In this document: one piece after another, positions 46,937 through 60,485 of the stretch
Layout: each line of letters starts with the position of its first letter
Numbering within the stretch: the stretch's first letter is position 1
NCBI GenBank assembly: GCA_025738555.1
Contig: JAOVFP010000002.1
Span: 4,712,001 to 4,776,000 of the forward strand
Direction: 5' to 3'
DNA length: 64,000 bases
Origin: Cyathus striatus
Taxonomy: Eukaryota > Basidiomycota > Agaricomycetes > Agaricales > Nidulariaceae
The notes under the pieces: model-generated
What the model was told of the DNA's origin: nothing
What the model saw: the letters and a program-made list of their open reading frames with translations, nothing else
The model's database searches: none
Program-made: the position numbers and the translations under genes

Positions 46937-49900
46937 ATGTATCTATACGTGGGCAATGGACCTCGTACCTTGTATCTGATTACAAGCCATCATGATGAGA
47001 AGCTAGACCGTCCTTCCCGGGCTTTGGTATTTCGTGCAGGCCAGCATCCTTCGCAGGCCGTCGTTGAATTTGTGCCAAAAGATGAAGTGGATATAGGAAG
47101 CCTAGTCAGGTTAACCAATCGTGTTGTAAAAGGATGTCTGGGACTGATATCCGTTGATAACGGTACATTTGATGTAAAAGTTCGAAGATGTATATTCTGA
47201 GGCATCCCACCAGATATATTCCTTGCAGTTGTTACAAGTGCCACGGAAGTAGGAAATACGCGTCCTTCCGCGAGCCGGCCCGAAACTGTCGCTCGAATAC
47301 ATGAAGTTGGCTTCTACAGTTTGAATTCATCGGCTTGGGATGATGTCGCAGCAGCAGTCGAACCAGTAGTATCAGGAGATACGTTCGATACCAGAGAGAC
47401 TTACGGACAAAATGCCACGGCTGTCTTTGAGCATCCTTGTCTCCCATTGACAAAAATACTCTCTTCTGGCTCATTCTACTATGCTGTTGAATCATATTGG
47501 GATCTTTCTTCCCGGCTCTCGGTGCGACTAACAAGAGATCAATCCTCTCTAAAAGACATGGCTACATTCGATCCGCGGTTTGTTTGGAATGAGTACATAG
47601 TACGTAGCCTGATGGAGTTTCGAGAGCGCCTCGACTCGCAGGAGCGTTATGACTTGGACCAATGTCAGTTTATTGTGCGTGATGACCGATAATTTCTCTT
47701 CAAACAAAGTCTCACTTTGTTTTGTTCCCAGGTCTTGGCTATCCAAGGGTTCGTCGGAGTATTTACGATGGCACTTCCCGCTCCTCCAACGAATGGCACC
47801 CCTTCTGTTGCGACTTTGTCATTGATATCTCGGCTAGGTTGGAAAAGGGCCGGAACTCGATTCAACACAAGGGGTGTGGATGACGATGGAAACTGTGCCA
47901 ATTTTGTAGAGGTATGCAGTCCATTTTACGACGCTTCAAGTTATTCAAAGATATCATAGACGGAGACCATGTTTAGTACCGACCATCACTGCGTCAGCTA
48001 TGTACAAGTACGTGGAAGCGTGCCATGTATGTACTCTATTTTTGGAATATGCGCCTTTGTCTCATTAAAACAACACTAGTATTCTGGGAACAGCAAGGGT
48101 TGCAAACATTCGGTCAGAGAATCCAGATTACACGCCCACGCCTCACAACCCGCATTCGAAAGGCATTTTATGCACCTACTAGAAGATTACGGGTCGGTAT
48201 ATGCAATCAATCTCCTTGGAACAAAGGAAAATGAGGCTTCCCTAACTAACGCTTACGCCCGGCACCTTCATATTGCACGGACGGCGCTGGGCGACGATTT
48301 GGACATAACGCACTTCGACTTCCATGACGTAGTGAGAGTGGGAGGACATGACAGTGTTGTGCGAGAACTGCGGTGAGTCCTTTTCACGTTAATCAATACC
48401 AATCATCATTCAAAATGTTGCTACAGTCGAGTAGAAGCAATAAAAGACAACGTCGACCGATTCGGATTTTCGATGTGTGACGCAGTGTCGGATGAAATTA
48501 TTACCGAACAAAAAGGCGTATTTCGTACAAATTGTTTAGACTGGTATGATATTGGTTTATAAAAGGTTTTCATACATATTGCTACAACTTATCCACGATT
48601 AGTTTAGATCGTACGAATTTTGTCCAAGATATTCTTTCTCGTACTACCTTGGAACAGTATCTTCAACTAGTTCGCCGGGAATGGCTTCCATCAAACACGC
48701 TCTGGACATATCACCGCGAACTTTGGGCAGAGAATGGAGATGCGTTATCTAAAATATACGCTGGAACTGGCGCACTCAATACGAGTTTTACGCGCAGCGG
48801 AAAGAGGACCTTAGCTGGTTTGACATTGTCCCCTGGCATCCCGAATTTCTATAATGATGATTTTATAGGACTATTGTCTGATGCAACGAAAAGCGTTTCT
48901 CGTGCTTATATTAACAACTTCCAAGACAAAAGTAAACAAACTGCGATTGATATGTTTCTGGTAATTACCTTCATCCTGGACGTAACAATTGTTTTCATTC
49001 TGGTTTAAGGGAAATCTAAGCAATCAGCGTCAGGTGACAATATTTAATCCTATTCATGACTCCGTTCGTGTGGCGTTGGAACAAAGGTGTGCTTGATATT
49101 TCCTCAGTGAACACGGACTTCCATTTTTTTTCTAGATTAAGCGAATATTCTACAACCAAGCAGTGTACTATCTTCGCTGGAACGTGGAATCTGAACGGCA
49201 GAGTATGCTGCTTCTGCGTTACCCGGGCATTACTAATTTCTTTGTGTTTTAAAGCCTCCATCTGAATCGCTTCTACCGTGGCTGTTTCCACGCGAAAGTA
49301 TAAATGAGTGAGTTTCCAGGAGTGGTCGATTTTGATGACTTTTTTCACATATCAACTTGTTTTCAAAGCCCAGACATGATCGTTCTAGGCTTCCAGGAAA
49401 TAGTTCCCCTTACGGCCCAACAGATTGTACAGACGGATCCAGAAAAAAGGTACATTGTTTAACAGTGATGTTTATCGGTCAATCATGCCAACATTTACCC
49501 AGACGGATATGGGAAGGCAAAATACTGGATAGCCTTGAACGACGCCCGAATAAAAAGTCGGATTATGTCCTTTTGAGAAGCGAGCAAGTAAGCCAAGCCA
49601 AACGGATTCCTTATACTATGTGTTTAAATATGCCTCAAAGCTCGTCGGAACTGCTCTATTTGTTCTTGTGAAGTCTGAACTTACTGCGATTATTCGAAAT
49701 GTCGAAGCTGCAACGAGGAAGGCACGTAGTGTCGATCCATAATCCACTACTGGTAACTAACGTGTTGCTAAATGTAATAGACTGGTTTAAGAGGAATGTC
49801 AGGTAATAAGGGTGCAGTAGCTATTAGGCTGGAATATCACGACACCAGCTTCTGTTTCTTAACAGCTCATCTTGCTGCGGGACACGCAATGGTCGAGGAA

Positions 49901-51064
49901 AGAAATGCTGATTACCGAACCATCGTCGATGGTTTACATTTTCAGAAGGGGAAAACTATACAAAGCCACGAGTGCGTTGCTTTTCTTCCTGGGATGTTCA
50001 TGAATATAACAGGGCCAGAAATGTCATCTGGGTTGCCGATACAAACTATCGCATCGACTTGGATAATGCTACTGTGAGGTCTTTGTCAATAAATGATAAC
50101 TTTGATAGTCTACATGCTGCTGATCAGGTCGGTGCCTTCATCCTATTCGCTCACGAACACTAATAACCCTTTGGCAGCTGAAAATGGCGATGGACTCCCG
50201 AGTTGCATTTGGCGAGTATGAAGAGGGGCCATTGTTATTTAGACCGACTTATCGCTATGACGTTGGTACTGATGTTTATGATACAAGTGAAAAGATGCGT
50301 ATTCCAGCATGGACAGGTATGTGCTTCAATTACAATGTACTGTCTTAGCACCTTATCACGGATACAAAGATCGAATACTTTACTGTGGAAATACGCTCGA
50401 CCTATCGGTCTATTCGAGAGCAGAGTTACGTGGTTCTGACCATAGACCAGGTGGAAATATATTTGATATTCCCAGCGCTAAATTATTGACCTACATTCAG
50501 TTTTTGCAATTTTCCGTGCGCAAGTACGGATAATCGATCCAATCAAGCGTGCAACACTTTCCAAATTGCTGCTGCAAAGTGTAGTTTCTACTGATTCTGG
50601 AGAGAAGCTAGATGAAAAATTAGCTTCTCTTGTCCTACCGATTAATCCGGATGAATGTATGCTCCGCTTAACTTCTTGTACATTGATTTAGTTAATATCA
50701 CTTCATTCAGTACCACCTCCCAGCTCAGATGATATTGCCTGGTGGAATGGGCAAGGTAGATATTTACATAGAATTGGCAGTATCATTTTATTGATGGTCG
50801 AATGCAGGACAGCCTCCAAGCTTGATTCCAATATCGGAACTGGTGAGATGCATTAACGATGCCCCTGCTCACGGAAATCCCTTCGATTCGCCTCCTGATT
50901 CTTTGCGGTCGTCGTCTCCCTCGTCTTCAGAAGATGAACTCTACACTCATGCGCTTTCACTTCAAACGCCCATTGCACCCATTCAGGCGGCAGCGAAAAG
51001 GCCTCCACCACCGCCACCTCGTCAAGCGAAACCCTCTGGTGAAGTAGAAAATGGACCTTCATAA
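46937..51064 (+). CDS. Synaptojanin-type phosphoinositide phosphatase (SAC + 5-phosphatase, Inp52/53-like), with one frame break
   Basis: A gene of about 20 exons. The start [15 protein letters not shown] leads into a SAC domain ([50 protein letters not shown]). Its catalytic loop CLDCLDRTN is split by an intron (48544-48602). The 5-phosphatase domain follows: [55 protein letters not shown] and RGSDHRPV. The Pro-rich tail contains one NPF motif (GNPFDSPP) typical for EH-domain binding. The protein would turn over PI4P, PI3P and PI(4,5)P2 at endosomes and plasma membrane. At about 48133-48142 the frame shifts by one base between QRIQITR and SQPAFERHF with no possible intron. The intron at 49722-49780 has a GC donor. 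Confidence 0.9.
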
Positions 51065-51150
51065 TTCCTTACGTATTTTTAACATAATTCTGCTCTGGAA
51101 AAGGATAATAGTATTCATGGCCAATCTTAACGTACACGCTACATAATGTA

Positions 51151-52985
51151 TTAGATGAGACCTTGCTTCTTCAAATCCTCGTAAGTCTTGCGATTGTACA
51201 CATTCCCTTCGTCATCTTCCAGTTCCTCCATAGTTTCCTGCTCAAAGATCTCATGGCGACCTTCTTGCTTCAGTTTCTCTGCCACTGGAAACACAAGAGT
51301 TCGCATCAACATGTAAAGTAGGTCAAGGAAGAACATACGTGCAAGTGCATCTTCGATCCGAGTGATTTCATGAAAGTGTTTAGTGTTTGGAAGACCTAGG
51401 GCACGCATACCGAAAGCATGTCTTGATTCCTGAAAGTGGCGGTCAAAATTTTTTCTAATGAGGCCCCATCAATATATATAACAAAAACAGCATGAAGTTT
51501 TGACTCGCCTCCCCATGTAGACGTGGTCTGAACAAATTTCACAGCGATATTCGACTCCTAGCCCATGTAGTTTGTACAACCAATAAGGAATCGGTTTTCC
51601 ATCCCAGCCAAGAGGAAGCTTAAGTGGGTTGTAAATCCGCTCTTCCTCCTCTTCTTCTTCGGGGGCTCCATCTGCGTTAACTGGCGGCGGCGGCGGAGGC
51701 TTAGACTGATCCAGTAATTCTTGTTCGCGCTCACGAGCAGTCAGCGAGAATCGACGTTCTACATTCGACTTTGTTTCGTTGAGCACGGGAACTAGAGTCA
51801 CAAGGAGTGATGTCGCAAGGTGTGTGTAGTAAGCAGAGCTATGAAGGCGAGATTTCGTAGCAGAATGGTGCTGAGATTGGGGGGTGGAGGATGCGTGACT
51901 TTGTTGGGGAGGTGATGGTCCATTCGGATTGGCAGGAGGTTCTCCTGAAGATGCCTGCTTTGCCATCGCCTTGACATGCTTTTTAGATCCCAAGTGGGCA
52001 TCATAGACGGTTTGTTTGGAATAGTGCTTTTGACCTATGATGCAAAGTCATAAATGCATTTCATCACGGCAACATTGCACAATACGTACACGCAGCACAC
52101 CAAATTCCCGCTGAAATATCGCCATTAGCCTGGGCACCTTTCGGTCCAGCTTCCTCTTCCCATCCAAGAATCTCTTTAGCCTCCCATTTCTTCTCAAATT
52201 CATCCACAGCCTCTTTTTGATGAGAGTCTGTATCAACGAGGGGCTGAGTACGCTTCACAAAAGACAGAAGGTAGGTGTGGAGATCTTTGATGTACCTAAA
52301 GGCGTCTTAATTTGATGCAGTTGAAAAACAAAACTCGACACACTTTTCAAAATCCTTCGTAAAACGAACCTCTTTAGGGAGATCTGAATGTACTGGGCTG
52401 TTCTGAGCGGCAAGAAGAAGGTCGAGGTACTGTAAGTACCCTGGTCGCTTTCAATATTTTTCAAGTTCGTATACGCGACATGATTGACATATAAGTCGAG
52501 GTACTTTCCATAAGCCTCTTCGCCAGAAAACAGCAGCGAAATAGCTACATAATATTGTTAACAAGTAGTAAATAATTCCAATGACTAAACGTACGATCCT
52601 CCTCCTCGTAATCTTCGTCTTCTTGACCAGGTTCATCAAGAAATGCGGCAATTTCAATCTCAAACCCTCCCGGGGCAGAATCGGGGTATTTGGCGTGGTG
52701 TTCTTGTATTTTCACCAACCGCGAATAGAACTCTGAAAGGTCGTTTTGTTGGGCAGGTACGGAGAGTGCATCTATCTCTGCCTTTCTAGAGTCTTCATCC
52801 TTATAGAGATTGTTAAGAGCAGTGACTCTGGAGGAAATGCGATCAAGGATTTGGGCAGCCTTGTGCTCGTTCTGGAGGTTGCGGTCGTGAGAGGAGTTTG
52901 GACGAGAGAGTAGGGTGTAAAGGGCTTGCTCGAAACGCTCGATCTCCTCGTGGGTTTGGCGTTGAATTTCGATAACAGAGTCCAT
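51151..52985 (-). CDS. PRP9: Splicing factor SF3a subunit 3 (Prp9 / SF3A60), with one frame break
   Basis: A U2 snRNP component needed for prespliceosome formation. From MDSVIEIQRQTHEEIERFE the N-terminal helical region runs to DEDYEEED, then LLFSGEEAYGKYLDLYVNH and RPGYLQYLDLLLAAQ. The first C2H2 zinc finger is WCAACQKHYSKQTVYDAHLG then KKH. EERIYNPLKLPLGWDGKPIPYW and the second finger (YRCEICSDHVYMGR, FDRHFQESRHAFGMRALG) follow, and the end is NRKTYEDLKKQGLI. The intron between MGR and KNFDRH has a GC donor (GCGAGT, at about 51509). At 52449-52451 the coding strand has GAAAGCG where the family sequence needs GAAAAGCG, giving a one-base frame break between LKNIE and RPGYLQ. The gene is otherwise intact and essential in yeast. 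Confidence 0.92.
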
Positions 52986-53171
52986 TAGAGAGAATAAAAT
53001 ACAGCAGAGAAGGAATAAGAAATAAGAAAGGGGTGGAAGCTGATGCGCTTTCACCGTTTTAGCAAGGCCGGACTGAGTTTGTTGAAAAATAACAGTCAAC
53101 TTCAAGTCAACTGAAGGCTCAACTAATTTCAACTCCGCTTTCATTCCAACCACCATCCCGTCCTCCTCAAA
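52986..53171. promoter_or_regulatory. Divergent promoter of the PRP9 / FAL1 pair, 186 bp
   Basis: Only 186 bp separate the two start codons, so this compact region must serve both an SF3a subunit and an exon-junction helicase. The sequence is A/T-rich without a clear TATA box. Shared control of two splicing-linked genes is plausible but inferred. Confidence 0.5.
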
Positions 53172-54805
<1,634 letters not shown>

Positions 54806-57293
54806 TGAGTGCATTGACTTTTCCTTTGCTCATTTTCGGATATAAACTGTAGGAGGCTGAGTACAAGATTTTTCTGTTCATATTTGCTTGTTCAAGTACT
54901 GTAGTCTATAGTTATGAATTTTTATACTTGCATATTGAGAGCCATCGTGAAGGTCAGCGTTGTAGGGATTTTTCTGTTCAACTCGCATTTAACCTTACAT
55001 CCCGACACCATTCCTTCTCCGTGGAACTAGCCATTTGTTGTGAAATAAAATTCGGAGGGGCAAGGCTATGACATACATTCATTCCGTGGAGACGGATTCT
55101 ATCATTTATAACCCTCGGTATGCATATTACATTAAAGGTGAGAAATTAAGAAATTTATTGTTTTAATTCGAATTATATTTGATGTCCACATGGACAACAC
55201 TTCCCCGCAACTTCGCCGTTGACTTTAGGGACGTCATCATTGAGGTTCTCCACGGCGAACAAGGAACGGTGCGATGTACATAAGTAGGACATGGGAGAAT
55301 ACTTACCTGAGCACGCCTACGTGATGTTTTCTGCAATGCCTGCTAAATCTTGATATACATGTCAGCCTTCAAGCCTTCAACTAGTAAGTAAACGACAGTG
55401 AATACTAGGAAGTCCTGTAGGAACAACCTGTTACCTGCGGTTATAAACGTGAGTCTCTAAACTTATGGAAAACTTTGGTATAGATCAACGATTTTTATGT
55501 GGGCAGCTTACGCTGTTACTTATATTGCTGTTACATATCGGCTCCGGATAACATCCCCGCTAAAATGTACCTCTTATTCAAGCGTAGAAGCAGCTTATAA
55601 AAAGTTTCTTGACGCTAGTAAAATATGAGTAAGTCAGCATATCGAGCAGGAAGCTAGCGAACGTTGAGACAGATATAGGAAATCAGCGCCAACCGTTTAT
55701 CAGAACCCTCCAAAAGTTTGGTTGAATGTGCACGGGTGCATTACACAGCTAATTTCAGTCTTCGCCGCGTTATGGCTTATGGCATGTGCTGCCTGAAAGT
55801 TCCGGGACGCGGCCCATTGCGATCGTTGCGCCACTGGCATGCTCTTAAGGCAGAAGTATTTTAATTTTGGACACTATGTACTTTGTTAAGAGCTTGTATA
55901 ATCCATTATATCCCCTCGAATGTGTAGAAATCGCCAAATGCCATTGTTGCTTAACCAAGCTGGAGTAGTAGGTGTAAGAATGAAAAAATGGTCTGCTGCT
56001 CCCTTCCGGTGGTCACTAGAATTAGACTAGACCACACGATTCCTTTGACAGAACCGACAGAGGGAACATCAGCAAGTGATTGTTGGACGTTTTCCGACAA
56101 GTGATTCGCTGTTAAGGAAGTGCTAGGAGATGCACTTACAAACGGTTGTATTATTGCCGGCATAATGCTTCCTGATCGTTAAAGTGTACATTGTTTCTCG
56201 TTTATAGAAGACTTCTGATTGGCAGATGAAGTCGGGTTAAACTATACAAACAAGAGAATCATGTTAATAGATAGACCTTACGTTGGTTTCAGGTATTCCC
56301 ACTAAGGGAAGGTTGGCCTTGAAGCCTATCGAAATCGGTAGAGGTCAAGAATAGCTCGACGGTACTGTAAACCATCAGGCAGCTATCATGCGGCTAGTAA
56401 GTAGCATCTGTATTTGGGTACTAGAGGAAGTACTCACGGCGCTTGCATTCCAAGCATAAAATAGTGAGTCAAAAATCGCCTCGCTGTTGGATCATCATTT
56501 TTGTCCCACATTTATGTGCTACTGGCGTAGGTATGGTAGGTTGTGCTGTTTGACAGTTTTGGTTATTAACATTGAATCAAGAGTACGTAACATTTACCAG
56601 AAGTACATCTACAACACATCGATCGTTTCTGCGAACACTAACATAATTCTTGTTAGATGCGGACATGGAATTACCATGGTGTGTGCTACGTGCTTTGTTT
56701 TACCCCAAAGCTGACAGTAATCGCGACTCAAGCCCGATGAAGAGGTACACGGGTTTCATCATAAAATCCACTAGGGAACACTGAACTCATCCTATTAGAT
56801 TAAATGCGACTTAGTCCAGTGCCGGTTCAGCCCTGCGCATCCGAAGGAATGTCAACCACCGGAATGTGTTCAAACTTGTTGGCAATAGTATGTCTTCATG
56901 CAAAATACCTATAATCCCTAGAACTGAAACCGATGTTATGGCAGTCGACAATATCCTCAACAGTATTCACCGCACATAGATAAAGCTTGTCCGTCATGCT
57001 CAGCAAAACGAGATAATTGACAGCCATTTCTATAGTGCTCGTAGTGAATCATCGATTGTTACATCCTAAGTACTTGCCTATATACCGAAATCTTGTACAA
57101 TTATCTACGGAACAGGCATCTTCATTCCAGCAGATATTCATGATTATTCATGCGGTTCGTCAGTCATTTTAAAGAGGTCGCAGCGAGTAATGTATCAAGT
57201 CGGGGCTAAACTTGGTAGGAATGACGGAAGAGCGTGTGCGCAATATTGTAGGACGATAATCGACATACTCCAGTTGTATTGGTTATGAGTTTG
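54806..57293. other. 2.5-kb region without a recognised gene
   Basis: This is the longest gene-poor stretch of unique sequence in the window. It contains several minus-strand splice-like signals (GTAAGT and YAG pairs near 55306, 55345, 56130 and 56435), which hint at short spliced transcripts, coding or non-coding. The only candidate coding unit I can phrase is listed separately at 55173-55342. I see no tRNA, transposon ends or long tandem repeat. Confidence 0.4.
55173..55342 (-). CDS. Possible 3' exons of a small Cys-rich protein (weak)
   Basis: Exon 55342-55307 (QALQKTSRRRAQ) ends at a consensus donor GTAAGT. A 59-nt intron joins it in frame to NLNDDVPKVNGEVAGKCC, then PCGHQI and a stop at 55173. 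The basic helix followed by a Cys-Cys-Pro-Cys end is not obviously random, but I could not find the upstream exons or a start. I know no family with this end. It may equally be a chance reading of a non-coding transcript. Confidence 0.25.
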
Positions 57294-57779
57294 TTATGAA
57301 TCTCCGATGTCATGCTTCTTCTTAAGAGAAGCAAGCTCCTCTTCGCGTCGAGCGAGATCAGCCTTCGCTGCCGCTGCATCCTGTTTTGCAGGCATATGAT
57401 AGAGAACAACAATGTAGCGTTCCTGCAAGTGGAAGCCATTCAAGTGGTCGAGTGCATTTTTGGCCTATAATTAAGGCGGGCTTGTTCAGTGAGTTGTGCA
57501 TGAAATTGAGTATCTGTGGACAACCCACGTCCATCACATCATCGAAGACCACAAACGCAGTTCCTCTTGTCTTTTGCTCATTCCCTATCCTGATTTGGCG
57601 AATGCTCCCATAACGACCGAACAGGTCGTAAAGGTCTTCACCCGTAATTTGGTAATTGAGGTTCTTGACGAATAGGATGCGGTTGGCTCCTGGAGGTAGT
57701 TTAGCCTGAGGATACATTTTAATAGCTTGTTCAAAGCCAAATAGTTAAAACACCTTACAGTTGGTCTGGGAAGTGCCAT
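57294..57779 (-). CDS. SF3B6: SF3b 14-kDa subunit (p14 / SF3B6), branch-site RRM protein
   Basis: A 122-residue protein in three exons: 57779-57759 (21 nt, MALPRPT), 57705-57529 and 57464-57294. The single RRM has RNP2 RILFVKNLNYQI and RNP1 RGTAFVVFDD, then AKNALDHLNGFHLQERYIVV. This is p14, which contacts the intron branch adenosine region and SF3b155 in the U2 snRNP. The C-terminal helix (ADLARREEELASLKKKHDIG) is normal for the family. It is the third splicing-related gene in the window. Confidence 0.93.
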
Positions 57780-58188
57780 GAGGACAAAAACAAGATGAAA
57801 GCAGTATAACTTCAATCCAAATTGCTATTAAGCTAATGGGCAGCTTAGTTGTTGCAGGTAATTTGCTCCTATGTGTCAGCAGCAGCAAGAACAAATAATC
57901 CCCACTCTTCTCGTGACGCGTGACTTAAGTAATGGGCGAGCCTTGTCTGAAGACTAACAGCTAATACTTACTATTCTTCATATTTTAATAAGCAACTTTT
58001 AATAGCCTCTTACCTACATACTGACTTTGTGCTTACTTATTATACATATTTGTGATATGATCTTGATATGTAGTACTCAAATCTTAGACGTGCTGAACCA
58101 CATAGTTCTAACTTCTTATTTGATCGGATGATAACCACTAGTGTTTACAGTCCTAGGACCTAAATCTTAGAGTGCCCTCCGCCGAATG
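57780..58188. other. Intergenic region, 409 bp
   Basis: This is A/T-rich space between the SF3b p14 start and the PEBP stop, both minus strand. Nothing coding or repetitive is visible. Confidence 0.45.
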
Positions 58189-59161
58189 CTACTCTATGGT
58201 CATCACGAGGAATGCTGACGCACAGATCAAATATAGGATACTTCCCAGGTTCACAGGAGTTTTTTCATGACCAGCGCTCGTACTTGTGGTGGGAGAAGTA
58301 TTAGCTGATGTCGGACTTGAAGTTGGCAGCGCGGATAAAGACGCACTTGACAACGCTGTTGATAGAGGGACTGTGGCAGAAGAAGCAGCCGACGAAATAA
58401 TGCTTGAAGAAGAATCAGATGAATTTGCTGGTCCAACCAAGAAGAAATTTCCTGCTATAGGGCTGTCTAAGCCAACAGAAGTGGCAAATACCGTTAAATT
58501 GAAGTTTGTCCTTGGAGTAGAGGAATTAACGAATGTGAATGCAACGGTGTCAAAATCGGCGGGCTCCGCAAATATCAAGAGAACATAGCTTATCCGGTAA
58601 TTTGTATCTGAGTTTCTTCGAGAATATGTATAATTATTTCGAAGACTTACCGATGCGGATCAGAGCCAGCAGGGGGTGTCGGTGGAAAGAAATCCATAAG
58701 TGCAGGAGTACTATTCGTTAAGAGACTTCCGTTATTTGTACTAAAGTCTCCGCCGAGGAAATGGAGAAATTGGGAAACACTGGTGTTCTGTGGCGTTGGT
58801 GCATCTGGGTCGACAAGGGCCAGAACGAACGTCTGATTAGACGGCTCAGCACCATTGTTGGAAATGAGAAAGAATTCCGGTTCCATCGCAGTCTCTACAC
58901 AGATATTAGGTACCTTGATGCTGAATGCAGTTGCCACTTACGTTCCATGGTTAGAAGTGCACCTGGGGTCACATTAACAGATTGCATTGTTGCTGCATCG
59001 GTAAACGTAACGTTCATCAAGTCTGTTGGATTAAAGGAAGAAACGACATCTGGTACAACTTGAGCAAGCGAAAAAGCCTGCGTTGCATTCATCAACTGCG
59101 GAGAGAATGATGACGGTGCAAAAGTATAAGAGAGCAATGCCAGTAGAAAACAGGAGATCAT
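58189..59161 (-). CDS. Secreted PEBP-like protein with Ser/Thr stalk and probable GPI signal
   Basis: A 287-residue protein in three exons: 59161-58942, 58894-58651 and 58588-58189. It starts with a signal peptide (MISCFLLALLSYTFA). The phosphatidylethanolamine-binding fold shows VLALVDPDAPTP, SQFLHFLGGDF and PHRYVLLIFAEP, the usual PEBP ligand-pocket signatures. A Ser/Thr-rich stalk follows (SSSSIISSAASSATVPL onward), then a C-terminal hydrophobic segment (LGSILYLICASAFLVMTI) that fits a GPI-anchor signal. The protein is therefore expected at the cell surface. Its ligand and role are unknown; intracellular PEBPs act as protease or kinase inhibitors, which need not apply here. Confidence 0.85.
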
Positions 59162-59687
59162 CGTAGGGGCTGCGAACTCATGAAAAATTCATGTTGCCAG
59201 ATTTAAGGGAAAAAAAACGGATGAGAGTATATTTCTTTGAATACTGAAGATGATGTCAGGCATTCAAATGAGAAGGCTCACTTCATTCGAGAAATTTGCA
59301 GATGAAACGGTTAACTGGAGCCTGTGAGATCCCCGTGGCACAATCTGACAAACATAGGAAGCATTTAGACATAATTTGCCAGCATACCTAATTGGAATGG
59401 TTTTCGTCTGCTTCGAAATGACCAAATATTTTCACATATATATATAGAAAGACGAGGGTGCCTGTAAATAATAACCCATAAATAGTAACGAGTTCTCAAA
59501 CCTAGTTAAGTACGAGTCATAAACAATTATCCTTTGCAGCCTGAAAGCTGCGACAACGTGGCGAAAAACGAAAATTCATATGAAAAGAAAAACTGAGTAT
59601 GGAATCGGTGTTCTTAAAACAGCCCTCATTGCATCGCTGGCTATGTATATGTGAGATCTTGTCGATATATGATACATTTTTCATATA
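59162..59687. other. Intergenic region, 526 bp
   Basis: 5' flank of the PEBP gene and 3' flank of LCL2, both minus strand. It includes an A-rich tract (59212-59218) and a TATATATA run at 59437-59446. Nothing coding is supported. Confidence 0.45.
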
Positions 59688-60105
59688 TCAATACTTTTCT
59701 TGGAACCCTTTTCGTATGAGCCGCTCTACTTCTGAGCAGCCATTTGCACCGCGTACACAGACTACGGTCGCATCTTCAGTACGCCCTTCTTTGTCCGGGA
59801 TAATACATTTAATATCTTCCATGTTCGGACATGGGCAGTCAATAGGTCTCTGAACACAGTCTAGTGTCTCGGGGCAGAGGTAGTGCGAACATGATACTAT
59901 AATATAACCAATCAGAAATGAGACCATGTGAATATAAAGACGACGAATGCTCACCGCTGTCTGAGTAAGTTGCCCATTGAGAAGCACCGGAACGTTGTTG
60001 TTGCTGTTGCTGATGATGACCATCAAACATATTTTCAAAAAATTGAAACTGGGCAGAAGACATTCCAATGCAGAGACATAAAACGAATGTGAACACGTCT
60101 CGCAT
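59688..60105 (-). CDS. LCL2: Lcl2-like secretory protein (long chronological lifespan protein 2)
   Basis: A 119-residue secreted protein in two exons (60105 to about 59955, and 59896-59688). The signal peptide [17 protein letters not shown] is followed directly by the family hallmark [10 protein letters not shown] and a His/Gln run ([10 protein letters not shown]). The Cys-rich body is [20 protein letters not shown] then [10 protein letters not shown]. In yeast Lcl2 is an ER-lumenal protein linked to ER-associated degradation, as I recall it. The starting Met follows a longer in-frame ATG at 60123. Its upstream region is cut short by the MITE at 60225, only about 120 bp away. Confidence 0.9.
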
Positions 60106-60321
60106 GATGATATGAGGTAGCAATTGTAGTAGAATTAGCCTTGAGCTTGACTAGTGAACTAGTGACTCTTGAGCGACTTCGACTTTCGAAAATGTTTTGA
60201 CGTTTAAAGATGACGTGTATAACTTTACAGCAGTTTGCAAAAAGGTTGGCACTCGCGCGCGTGAACAAAATGTAAACATCCGTAATTGGGGGAGCTTGCT
60301 CCCCCTGTTTGTTTGCGTTAG

Positions 60322-60485
60322 TGATCCAAATTGCATAGTGGCTGTGCATGCACGGAATTTTGTTAGTCAGCAGCTCTGGGGATCCAAAATGCGTAGTGGC
60401 TGTGCATGCGCGGTGCGTTAGTCAGCAGCTCTAGGGATCCAAAATGCGTAGTGGCTGTGCATGCGCGGTGCATTAGTCAGCACCT
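60322..60485. repeat. Tandem repeat, three copies of a 55-59 bp unit
   Basis: Copies start with GATCCAAAWTGC at 60322, 60381 and 60436. Each contains TAGTGGCTGTGCATGC and then GTTAGTCAGCA. Copies two and three are nearly identical; copy one is more diverged. The array lies inside the insertion. Confidence 0.85.

Noticed and set aside
55950..56165. A minus-strand small peptide with a possible CaaX-like end (CGLV) resembling a mating pheromone precursor
   Set aside because: It needs a 31-nt intron and lacks a charged or aromatic maturation motif; no pheromone receptor gene is nearby.
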